A stretch of 14,220 nucleotides of DNA from an uncultured Porphyromonadaceae bacterium (lineage in GTDB: Bacteria > Bacteroidota > Bacteroidia > Bacteroidales > Muribaculaceae). The notes beneath the pieces are model-generated. The model made no database searches. It saw only the letters and a list, made by a program, of their open reading frames with translations, and was not told where the DNA came from. This document shows, piece after piece, positions 1 to 7,160 of this stretch. Both the position numbers and the translations under genes were made by a program. Every line of letters starts with the position of its first letter. The first letter of the stretch is position 1. The stretch spans positions 1 through 14,220 of the forward strand of contig CAJMDR010000022.1 in NCBI GenBank assembly GCA_905212215.1, written 5' to 3'.

Positions 1-88
1 CGTGATTACCCTCCGCAAACTCACTTCAGTTAACAATCGTTTTTAAACAACCTCTTATTTGATGATGTAGGTGTTTAGTAGAGTCGTA

Positions 89-109
89 GAGAGGAGAGAG
101 GAGAGAGGA
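89..109. repeat. three tandem copies of GAGAGGA
   Basis: Three perfect head-to-tail copies of the heptamer GAGAGGA lie inside a longer purine-rich run of about 40 bases (roughly 86-127). The tract sits just beyond the stop codon of the minus-strand fluoride channel gene, so it would be a pyrimidine-rich stretch at the end of that transcript. No gene is visible in the first 134 bases. A few codons at the left edge could be the tail of a rightward gene, but too little is present to tell. Confidence 0.7.
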
Positions 110-134
110 AGATAAAGGAGAAGAAGTGGCGGAA

Positions 135-518
135 TCAAACCAGACGGGTGCCTATAAGGAAACCGCCGAAGCAGAAAACCAGTCCCGCTACTATGGTGAT
201 GAAGATATATCCGATGCCGGCATATATTGCGCCGTCGCGGAGATAGTTCATAGTTATGGTGGCGAAATGCGCGAAAGTAGAGAAACCGCCGCAGAAGCCC
301 GACATGAGCAGAGCGCTGAGGAGCATCTTCTTATCTTGGGCCATGGCTGAGGCGAGCAGCCATCCGGTAAACATGCCCATGAGGAATGATCCGAGCGTGT
401 TGATGACAGCCGTTATCACGCTGGCATTGATGTGCGATTCCAGCAGATAACGGATGAGGGAGCCTATTGCGCCTCCCGTGGCAACTAATAGCAATTTCAG
501 AGCTAAACTTGCATGCAT
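135..518 (-). CDS. crcB: fluoride ion channel CrcB/Fluc
   Basis: Encodes a 127-residue inner-membrane protein of the CrcB/Fluc family, which works as an antiparallel dimer and lets toxic fluoride leave the cell. The length is typical of the family and there are four hydrophobic segments. Family signatures are visible: GGAIGSLIRY near residues 15-24, the NTLGS motif with Asn40, and GFCGGFSTFAHF at 74-85, whose Phe82 and Phe85 match the pore-lining phenylalanine pair. The ATG at 516-518 gives a full-length first helix. Upstream on the minus strand I found neither a fluoride riboswitch nor a convincing TAnnTTTG promoter. The gene is transcribed away from the polysaccharide genes and is probably unrelated housekeeping. 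Function follows from family knowledge, and the motif match is strong. Confidence 0.95.
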   Translation of the reverse strand: MHASLALKLLLVATGGAIGSLIRYLLESHINASVITAVINTLGSFLMGMFTGWLLASAMAQDKKMLLSALLMSGFCGGFSTFAHFATITMNYLRDGAIYAGIGYIFITIVAGLVFCFGGFLIGTRLV

Positions 519-632
519 GGCATTTGCTAAGGACAGTCTAAAGCATGTCTTTTACAGAACTTTTAACAATCCTTGTAGAACTATTAACGTATTTATCCCA
601 TACTTTGTTTTACCATTAAACCGGAATGTGGG

Positions 633-663
633 TTGCAGAAGTGCGAAAAAAATCTTAACTTTG
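633..663 (+). promoter_or_regulatory. Bacteroidota-type promoter for the first glycosyltransferase unit
   Basis: TTG at 633-635, a 20-base spacer, then TAACTTTG at 656-663 matches the Bacteroidota primary sigma-factor consensus (-33 TTG, -7 TAnnTTTG). Transcription would start near 670, leaving a leader of about 50 bases before the ATG at 719. A short inverted repeat (CCGG-CAG-CCGG, 673-683) lies at the start of that leader. The spacing and sequence are seen directly; promoter activity is inferred. Confidence 0.8.
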
Positions 664-718
664 TAGACTTTACCGGCAGCCGGATGATTTTACTACGGTT
701 CACGGTGAGAACTGAATT

Positions 719-1807
719 ATGAAAATATTAGTGACAGGCACCCGGGGTATCCCGGACATTCAAGGCGGTGTGGAGACCCATTGTCAGGAACTCTATCCTC
801 GTCTGGCAGCAATGGGGCACGACATCACCGTTGTGTGCCGCTCCCCTTATGTCGGTGCCGGTCATCCCGATAGCTACAAGGGTGTTCATCTTGTAACCCT
901 GAAGGCACCTCACAAGAAAAGCTTCGAGGCGATAGTTCATACCTGGCGGGCGGTAAGGCTTGCCAGGAAGATGAAGGCGGACATTATCCATATCCATGCC
1001 ATAGGTCCTGCATTATTGGCTCCCATAGCACGGTTGACGGGGCTTAAGGTGGTTACTACGAACCATGGTCCCGACTATGACCGACAGAAATGGGGCCGTA
1101 TGGCAAAGCTCATGCTCCGGACGGGGGAAAGAGCGGGTGCCAAGGCTTCAAACCAGGTGATTGTGATTTCCAAAGTGATAGCCGACATCCTTGAGCGAAA
1201 TTACGGAAGGAAAGACACAAACCTGATATATAACGGTGTGAATCCTCCTCAACGGACAGCCGATACTGACTATATTGAATCCTTAGGTCTGGAACCGGGA
1301 CATTATATAGTGGCTTTGGGCAGGTTTGTGAAAGAAAAGGGCTTCCATGACCTGATAAAGGCATGGAAACAGCTGTCGGGAGACTGTAAACTGGCTATTG
1401 CCGGAGATGCCGACCATGAAGATGCTTATTCTCTTGACCTTAAGCACCAGGCTAAGGAAGCAGGAGTAGTGCTGACAGGATTCATAAAGGGGAAGCGTTT
1501 GAACCAACTGATGAACCATGCGGCATTGTTCGCTATGCCAAGCTACCATGAAGGATTGCCCATAGCATTGCTTGAGGCCATGAGCTATGGTCTGGATGTG
1601 GCAGTGAGCGACATACCGGCCAACAGACTGCCGATACTTGAAAAAAGCGATTTCTTCCCTGTTGGAGATGCTGCCGCTTTTGCGAAGCTGCTCGAAACAA
1701 AACTCTCGAAAGCACCGAAACGCCGCTGCTACGACCTCTCCGCCTATGACTGGGACAGCATAGCACGCCAGACCGAAGCGGTTTACCTGAAGACCATAGG
1801 ACAATAA
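719..1807 (+). CDS. glycosyltransferase family 4 (GT-B)
   Basis: A 362-residue cytoplasmic or membrane-associated glycosyltransferase that would add a sugar from a nucleotide donor to the growing lipid-linked repeat unit. The start, GTRGIPDIQGGVET (residues 7-20), is the glycine-rich acceptor-side loop of a subfamily that includes rhamnosyltransferase-like enzymes. The donor-binding half has GRFVKEKGF (201-209) and a complete EX7E motif, Glu278 to Glu286, in EGLPIALLEAMSYG, as expected for a retaining GT4 enzyme. Length is normal. It is the first gene after a strong promoter and is followed after nine bases by a flippase. Donor and acceptor sugars cannot be read from the sequence; the rhamnosyltransferase resemblance is only a hint. 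Confidence 0.92.
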   Translation: MKILVTGTRGIPDIQGGVETHCQELYPRLAAMGHDITVVCRSPYVGAGHPDSYKGVHLVTLKAPHKKSFEAIVHTWRAVRLARKMKADIIHIHAIGPALLAPIARLTGLKVVTTNHGPDYDRQKWGRMAKLMLRTGERAGAKASNQVIVISKVIADILERNYGRKDTNLIYNGVNPPQRTADTDYIESLGLEPGHYIVALGRFVKEKGFHDLIKAWKQLSGDCKLAIAGDADHEDAYSLDLKHQAKEAGVVLTGFIKGKRLNQLMNHAALFAMPSYHEGLPIALLEAMSYGLDVAVSDIPANRLPILEKSDFFPVGDAAAFAKLLETKLSKAPKRRCYDLSAYDWDSIARQTEAVYLKTIGQ

Positions 1808-1816
1808 ATGACCTAA

Positions 1817-3376
1817 ATGGCTGAAACCTCCACTCATGCACCAGGCAGAATAGCACGCAATACCGGCTTGCTGTATATCCGCATGCTTTTCATGCTGGCA
1901 GTTGGTCTTTACACCTCGCGTGTTGTGCTTCAGGCTCTTGGCGTGGAGGATTTTGGCATTTACAACGTTGTCGGAAGCATAGTCGCTATGTTCGAGTTCA
2001 TAAATGGCTCCATGGCCACTTCCACATCCCGGTTCCTTACCTATCAGATGGGCGTTGACAGCAAATCTGAAGAAACATCGTCGTCAGGAAGGCTGCATGA
2101 TGTTTTTTCGACGGCATTTATCATCCATCTTGGAGTGGCTACAGTGGTGCTGTTGCTCGGAGAAACCCTTGCACTCTGGTATGTAAAGGAAGAATTAGTA
2201 GTTCCCGAAGCGCAGCGAAGTACAGCGGTATGGTTGTTGCAGTTCTCTTTATTAACCGCAATGGTACAGGTGATTACGGTTCCCTTTACATCAGACATAA
2301 TAGCTCATGAAAAGATGGGCGCGTTTGCCTATATATCCATCTACGAGGTCTTGATGCAGCTTGCCACGGCTTATATCGTAATGTATCTGCCAACAGAGAA
2401 ACTTGTGGTCTATGGCTCATTACTGATGCTGATTAAAGTCAGTGTGTGCGTTATTTATGCAATATATTGCCGCCGCAGGTTCGAAGAAACACGCGGCCGG
2501 ATGATATTGGACCGGGGACTGCTGAAGGAGATGGCAAAGTTCGCGGGGTGGATCATGAATGGTTCGTTGGCATTGGTGGGCTATATGCAAGGACTTAATA
2601 TCCTCCTCAACTGGTTTTTCGGACCTGTTGTGAATGCCGCACGAGGACTTGCCGTGACAATCCAGAGCAAAGTGGCGGCTTTCTGCCAGAATTTCCAGAC
2701 GGCGGTCATTCCTCAGATTACCAAGAGCTATGCCTCGGGAGATCTGGAATATATGCACAGGCTTATAATCAATTCGTCACGTTATTCACTCTATCTGGTA
2801 CTGTTACTATCCCTTCCATTGATTCTGGAAACGGACTATGTGCTGAAGATATGGTTGACTGTGGTGCCCCCATGGACCGCCACGTTCATCCGTTGGACAT
2901 TGCTTGTCGGCTTAATCGACGCACTGCGTATGCCGCTCAATTCATCCGTCCATGCAACGGGAAACCTTAAGGTGTTTCAGCTAATAGAGGGAAGCCTGTT
3001 GTTGCTGATAGTTCCTGTGGCATGGCTCGTCCTTCATTTTGGAGGGAATCCGGTTTCAGTGTTTATCGTGCAGTTTGTGATATTCATAATCACTCAGGGG
3101 GCACGCATAAGAATTGTATGTCCGATGATAAAAATGCGTACGTCAACTTATGTCCGTGAGGTAGTCGGTGAGTTCACGAAGGTGTGTGTGGTTTCTATAG
3201 CTCTACCAATTGTACTTTGGTGGTCAGGCCCGACTTCCTCGGATATTGTAAACTTCCTTATAGTATGTTCTGTGTCCCTTTTATCGGTTGGAATAGTCGT
3301 TTATTTTATGGGACTTGATAAAGAGACACGACATAAACTGAACGGAAAACTCAAAAGCATAATCTCGAAGAAATAA
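1817..3376 (+). CDS. Wzx-type polysaccharide flippase (first copy)
   Basis: A 519-residue integral inner-membrane protein with about 12-14 hydrophobic segments, of the MOP superfamily (Wzx/oligosaccharide flippase). It would move a lipid-linked repeat unit from the cytoplasmic to the periplasmic leaflet. The N-terminal region with LYTSRVVLQALGVEDFGIYN (31-50) is characteristic of Bacteroidota Wzx-like proteins and recurs in the flippase at 8563-10179. The gene follows the glycosyltransferase after nine bases and precedes the next one by a single base, so the three genes are almost certainly co-transcribed. It is in the same reading frame as the upstream gene, separated by two stop codons. The substrate is unknown. 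The symbol wzx is withheld because two such genes are present. Confidence 0.9.
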   Translation: MAETSTHAPGRIARNTGLLYIRMLFMLAVGLYTSRVVLQALGVEDFGIYNVVGSIVAMFEFINGSMATSTSRFLTYQMGVDSKSEETSSSGRLHDVFSTAFIIHLGVATVVLLLGETLALWYVKEELVVPEAQRSTAVWLLQFSLLTAMVQVITVPFTSDIIAHEKMGAFAYISIYEVLMQLATAYIVMYLPTEKLVVYGSLLMLIKVSVCVIYAIYCRRRFEETRGRMILDRGLLKEMAKFAGWIMNGSLALVGYMQGLNILLNWFFGPVVNAARGLAVTIQSKVAAFCQNFQTAVIPQITKSYASGDLEYMHRLIINSSRYSLYLVLLLSLPLILETDYVLKIWLTVVPPWTATFIRWTLLVGLIDALRMPLNSSVHATGNLKVFQLIEGSLLLLIVPVAWLVLHFGGNPVSVFIVQFVIFIITQGARIRIVCPMIKMRTSTYVREVVGEFTKVCVVSIALPIVLWWSGPTSSDIVNFLIVCSVSLLSVGIVVYFMGLDKETRHKLNGKLKSIISKK

Positions 3377-3377
3377 C

Positions 3378-4451
3378 ATGATATACTTCATAACTAAAGA
3401 TTGGGCTAATACATCATCGAATCATGCCGGGATGCAGTATTTGTGCCGTACTTTGGCCCGGAATTATCCGGAGCGTTACACATGGATTCCTGTGCCGGAA
3501 GAGGCTTATGAGGCGCAGAAAACACCCCGTAATCTTGCTGAGAGGATATGGATGCGTCTGCGTCGTTCCAGCATATACAGGAAGTGTGGTGAAATGGTAT
3601 CTGAGTCCGTGATTACAAAACTCAGCGGGTTGAAAAAAGGAGATATGGTGATGATGATGGAATATCTTGATTCCGGAGTCATGCTTCTTCCATTAGCCCG
3701 GACAATAAGGAAAAATTATCCTGAAGTAAGGACAGCCGGTATGGTGCATCTTGTGCCGGTTAAATTGAAAGGCATGTTCAGCAGAAACTCCCTGCGGCAA
3801 TGGTGTCAGTCGGTAGATGCAATCCTTACGTTGGGTTCATCCCTGACCCGTTTTTTGACTGAAGACTGCGGGAATCCGGCACAATTCCATACCTTGTTCC
3901 ATTATGTGGACAACTATTATTTGCAGGCTCCTCATGCGAAACTGTATAGTGGCGAGGGACCTCTGAAAGTGATAGTCATGGGAAACCAGATGCGTGATAT
4001 GGACACGGTACGCGAGACTATCAGGCTTACCCCGGATGTGCAGTTCGTGGTATGTCAGGGTATGGTGGATATGAGTGAATTGTCCACATTTCCCAATGTG
4101 GAGCTGATACCGTTTGTTGAAGAAAATGAACTGAGGTCTCTCATGGCTTCCTGTCATGTAAGTCTCAACTGCATGACAGATACTATTGGTTCCAACGTAA
4201 TAGTCTGTTCTATGGCGATGGGACTTGCCATGATATGTACGGATATCGGGTCTATACGCGACTATTGTTCTGACGCAGACACAGTCTTCATCCCAGCAGG
4301 AACAGAGAAGGGCGGTCAGGCAGCCTCGGAAGCGCTGCGTGCATTGGCTTCAGATTGCAAGAAGGTGAGTGACATGCAGACCGAGGCCCGGAAAAGAGCG
4401 GAAGACTTTTCTATTCCGCATTTTATAGAGGCGATGGACGAGATAGTTTAA
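3378..4451 (+). CDS. GT-B glycosyltransferase with degenerate EX7E motif
   Basis: A 357-residue protein with the outline of a GT4-like GT-B glycosyltransferase: an N-terminal NHAGMQYLCRTLARNY stretch (15-30) in the place of the usual glycine-loop helix, a linker, and a C-terminal Rossmann half ending in a region like GLAMICTDIGSIRDYC (282-297). At the position of the EX7E pair the sequence reads DTIGSNVIVCSMAMG (268-282), so both glutamates are replaced (Thr269 and Cys277 by my alignment). The start codon lies one base after the flippase stop, which suggests translational coupling. It may use another catalytic arrangement, act as a non-catalytic partner, or belong to a divergent family that never had the pair. 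Assignment as a glycosyltransferase is good; activity is uncertain. Confidence 0.75.
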   Translation: MIYFITKDWANTSSNHAGMQYLCRTLARNYPERYTWIPVPEEAYEAQKTPRNLAERIWMRLRRSSIYRKCGEMVSESVITKLSGLKKGDMVMMMEYLDSGVMLLPLARTIRKNYPEVRTAGMVHLVPVKLKGMFSRNSLRQWCQSVDAILTLGSSLTRFLTEDCGNPAQFHTLFHYVDNYYLQAPHAKLYSGEGPLKVIVMGNQMRDMDTVRETIRLTPDVQFVVCQGMVDMSELSTFPNVELIPFVEENELRSLMASCHVSLNCMTDTIGSNVIVCSMAMGLAMICTDIGSIRDYCSDADTVFIPAGTEKGGQAASEALRALASDCKKVSDMQTEARKRAEDFSIPHFIEAMDEIV

Positions 4452-4486
4452 TACTTTGTAAAGGTGGAAGAGCCAATAAGGTATTA

Positions 4487-4502
4487 AAAAGTTCAGACTT
4501 TT
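4487..4502 (+). terminator. weak AT-rich hairpin after the first unit
   Basis: AAAAGT and ACTTTT form a six-pair inverted repeat with a TCAG loop, 35 bases after the stop of the glycosyltransferase. The stem is short and AT-rich, so termination here would be partial at best. It is the only hairpin I could find by eye in the 163-base gap. Confidence 0.25.
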
Positions 4503-4540
4503 ATAATATGGTTCGGGGTTATGTCGTTATGAATAAGTAG

Positions 4541-4572
4541 TTGTCGGAAGTGAATGTCATGATTTATTTCTG
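4541..4572 (+). promoter_or_regulatory. possible promoter for the export unit
   Basis: TTG at 4541-4543, a 21-base spacer and TATTTCTG at 4565-4572 fit the Bacteroidota promoter with one mismatch in the -7 box (TTTG read as TCTG). It lies 43 bases before the ATG of the export lipoprotein gene, a sensible distance. The match is much weaker than the promoters at 633 and 12505, and readthrough from the upstream unit is an alternative. Confidence 0.35.
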
Positions 4573-4614
4573 ACCTACAGATATGAATACGCTAACCCGT
4601 TTTTTACAGAAACG

Positions 4615-5415
4615 ATGAAAAAGATACTATACCTTTGCACTCTGGTTCTGCTTTTGGCGTCATGCTCGTCATCAAAGCAGAACATAATATTGATGAAGGA
4701 TACTCAGGCATTTACCAACGGTAAACTTCCTCTTCAGGCTCCTGAACTTATTATCGAACCTGATGACGAGCTGGCAATAAATGTGACCGCAGAAATTTCG
4801 GCCGCTGCCGCCATATACAATCTCCCTATAAACCAGAGTACCAACCGCGATGCTTTGGCTTCAAGTATCAATACTCAGGGTCGTACTCAGACTTACAGGG
4901 TAAACAAACAGGGTGACATCAATTTCCCTGTGTTAGGTAAGCTTCATGTGGCGGGAATGACTACTACAGGGCTGGCCGATATGCTGATTAAGCGTATTTC
5001 TGCCAACGTGGAAAATCCCATGGTTACCGTTGAGCTTGTTAACTTTGAGGTTAAGGTGACCGGCGATGTCAAAGAACCTCAGGTTATAAAGCCTAACAAG
5101 GAACGCTTTACCGTGATGGATGCCATAGCGGCCGCCGGCGATATAAATGTGCCAGGTCGTCGTGACAATGTAATGGTGATACGTGAAAGCAATGGTGAGA
5201 CAACTTACCATCGTATAGATCTCACCGATTCCAAGACATGGGACCCAAATTACTATTATTTGCGCCAGAATGATGTTGTGTACGTAGAACCGGGTCCCAA
5301 TCGTGTCGACGAACTCACCTATAACGAACGCCGCAGCTTTAATGTTTCATTGGCCAGCATCATAGTAAGCGCGGCTTCCGTGCTCACTTCCCTGGTAATA
5401 GCAATCACCAAGTAA
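4615..5415 (+). CDS. outer-membrane polysaccharide export lipoprotein (Wza/OPX family)
   Basis: A 266-residue lipoprotein that would form the outer-membrane exit channel for the polymer. A signal peptide ends in the lipobox LAS-Cys17. A polysaccharide-export (Poly_export) domain runs from about 42 to 143, starting at the diagnostic EPDDELAINV (48-57) and including YRVNKQGDINFPVLGKL. An SLBB-type domain covers about 145-227 (VKVTGDVKEPQV onward to DVVYVEPG). A hydrophobic helix at about 245-264 ends the protein, in the position of the C-terminal helix that in Wza crosses the outer membrane. Residues after Cys17 (SSSKQN) lack the acidic signal that sends Bacteroidota lipoproteins to the cell surface, so the lipid should face the periplasm. 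The co-polymerase gene follows after nine bases, the usual partner order. Confidence 0.93.
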   Translation: MKKILYLCTLVLLLASCSSSKQNIILMKDTQAFTNGKLPLQAPELIIEPDDELAINVTAEISAAAAIYNLPINQSTNRDALASSINTQGRTQTYRVNKQGDINFPVLGKLHVAGMTTTGLADMLIKRISANVENPMVTVELVNFEVKVTGDVKEPQVIKPNKERFTVMDAIAAAGDINVPGRRDNVMVIRESNGETTYHRIDLTDSKTWDPNYYYLRQNDVVYVEPGPNRVDELTYNERRSFNVSLASIIVSAASVLTSLVIAITK

Positions 5416-5424
5416 TTTATCTCA

Positions 5425-7107
5425 ATGTCTACCAGTACCAACGAAACCATAAAGACTGCGGAAAACCTGCAGAATGAGTCGGGCGAGACCGGTATCAATT
5501 TCAAGAAAATGGGTCGCTATATGCTGCATAATTGGTGGTGGTTTGCCATCTCTGTAGTAGTGATAGTAGGTGCCACAGCATTCTGGCTCAAAACTAAGAA
5601 CCCGACCCAGACAACTTTTGCCAAGGTGATGTTCAACCAGGACGAGGAAGATGCCAAGCCTACCGGTATGTTCGGCTCCCTTATGGCATCGTTCAGCATG
5701 GGCGGTAGCGGAGTCAACGTTGTCGATGAAATTGTGCGTATGCAGAGTCATGCGGCAATAAAGCGTGTCGTAAACGCGCTCGACCTTAACCGCGACTACA
5801 CTGGTTCCACCGCTTTCTGGCGCAAGGACATCATTTATTTCCAGAATTCACCTATCGAGGTTGAGTGTCCCGATGCCATGCTCGACACAATCTCCATGTC
5901 TACCAAGTTCACTCTCAAGATACGCGACAAGGGTAAAAAACTGCATCTTAAAGTTAAGCAGGGTACTTATAAGACGGTATTCGACCAGGACATACCAAAA
6001 TTGCCCTACACTGCCTCAACTCCTTTAGGCAAGTTCACAATCACACCAACGTCGTTTTATAAACCTGAGGCTGACATGACTTTCACGGCTATGCTCAGTA
6101 ACGCCGACGATGCCGCTGAAGAATGGTTCAACAACATCGACGTTTATGTTGACAAGAAGAAGTCCAACGCAGTTGAAATCAAAATTGACGACACGAACTC
6201 CAAGCGTGCCCGTGCAATTGCCAACACCATAATAGAACTTTATAATGAAAAATCTGTAGCTGACCGTTCCGCACGTTCTAAGGCAACTCTTGATTTCCTC
6301 AACGACAGACTGTTGAAGATGTACAATGAGCTGGAAAAGAGCGGTTCAGGAATCGCACGCTATAAGGAGAGCAACAAGATTGTAAACCCGGAGGCAGAGG
6401 CTGAATATATATTCAAGATAAGACAGGGCACTACCGCCAACCTTATCGATCAGGAGACGCAGCTCGGTATCCTCCGTATGCTGCGTGATTTCCTGACTTC
6501 ATCCCAGAACAAGCATTCGCTCATACCGGTGACCTCCATACAAGGACAAAACTCCGATGGTACCAACGCTGCCATCAACAGCTACAATGATCTGGTGCTC
6601 CAGTTGATGCAGATGCAGGCCAGCGCAAAAGGCAATAACTCCACCATGCGGCAGCTTGAAAGTCAGATAGAAGCTCTGCGTTCTAACATGATCACAAGTG
6701 TAGACCGTTCCATATCCGCCATGCAGATTGCCATTGGCCGTATGAATTCGGAAAATGGAACCGTCAACAACCGCATCTCCTCCATTCCCCGCATGGAGCA
6801 GGAACTCACCAACATGATGCGCGACAATGAAATAAAGAACCGCATCTACGCTTACTTGCTGCAGAAGCGTGAGGAGACTGAGGTTAAACTCGTGCGCACC
6901 CTTCCGACAGGCTTTGTCATTGACGAAGCATGGACCAACGGTAGCACCACCCGTCCCAGGAAGAGTTTCGTCCTTGCTGGCTCATTCCTGTTGGCATTGC
7001 TTATTCCCGGAATCATGCTTTTCGCACGCTATCGACATCAGACTATAACCACAGACAACGTGCGTCGACATAGGGAGGAAGATGAACTTCGTGACGAAAT
7101 CGGCTGA
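5425..7107 (+). CDS. Wzz/Wzc-like polysaccharide co-polymerase without kinase domain
   Basis: A 560-residue inner-membrane protein of the chain-length determinant family. A short cytoplasmic N-terminus leads to membrane segment 1 (about 38-56, within HNWWWFAISVVVIVGATAFW), then a large periplasmic domain with long helical, probably coiled-coil stretches (about 280-480), and membrane segment 2 (about 514-534). The segment just before it, around LPTGFVIDEAWTNGSTTRPRK, resembles the proline-rich/GNVR region that precedes the second helix in this family. The protein ends after a charged tail of about 25 residues, so the tyrosine autokinase domain of Wzc is absent along with its Walker motifs and tyrosine cluster. 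It would set polymer length and link the polymerase to the export lipoprotein encoded just upstream. Confidence 0.9.
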   Translation: MSTSTNETIKTAENLQNESGETGINFKKMGRYMLHNWWWFAISVVVIVGATAFWLKTKNPTQTTFAKVMFNQDEEDAKPTGMFGSLMASFSMGGSGVNVVDEIVRMQSHAAIKRVVNALDLNRDYTGSTAFWRKDIIYFQNSPIEVECPDAMLDTISMSTKFTLKIRDKGKKLHLKVKQGTYKTVFDQDIPKLPYTASTPLGKFTITPTSFYKPEADMTFTAMLSNADDAAEEWFNNIDVYVDKKKSNAVEIKIDDTNSKRARAIANTIIELYNEKSVADRSARSKATLDFLNDRLLKMYNELEKSGSGIARYKESNKIVNPEAEAEYIFKIRQGTTANLIDQETQLGILRMLRDFLTSSQNKHSLIPVTSIQGQNSDGTNAAINSYNDLVLQLMQMQASAKGNNSTMRQLESQIEALRSNMITSVDRSISAMQIAIGRMNSENGTVNNRISSIPRMEQELTNMMRDNEIKNRIYAYLLQKREETEVKLVRTLPTGFVIDEAWTNGSTTRPRKSFVLAGSFLLALLIPGIMLFARYRHQTITTDNVRRHREEDELRDEIG

Positions 7108-7160
7108 AAGTTCGGTGTAACGAACCGTAATCTCAATTCCTCGTCAATTTTTGATTTTAG

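Noticed and set aside
519..718. Possible invertible promoter or fluoride riboswitch in the divergent gap
   Set aside because: No long inverted repeats flank the promoter; the only candidate pair (near 537 and 659) is short and interrupted. No fluoride riboswitch-like structure is visible upstream of the channel gene.
1283..1837. Open frame of 184 codons on the minus strand opposite the first glycosyltransferase
   Set aside because: It lies wholly over a gene with clear GT4 motifs, and its translation shows no recognisable domain.
4630..4637. TACCTTTG, a perfect match to the -7 promoter box, at the start of the export lipoprotein gene
   Set aside because: It lies within the signal-peptide codons, has no TTG at the right distance upstream, and a transcript from it would lose the start codon and signal peptide.
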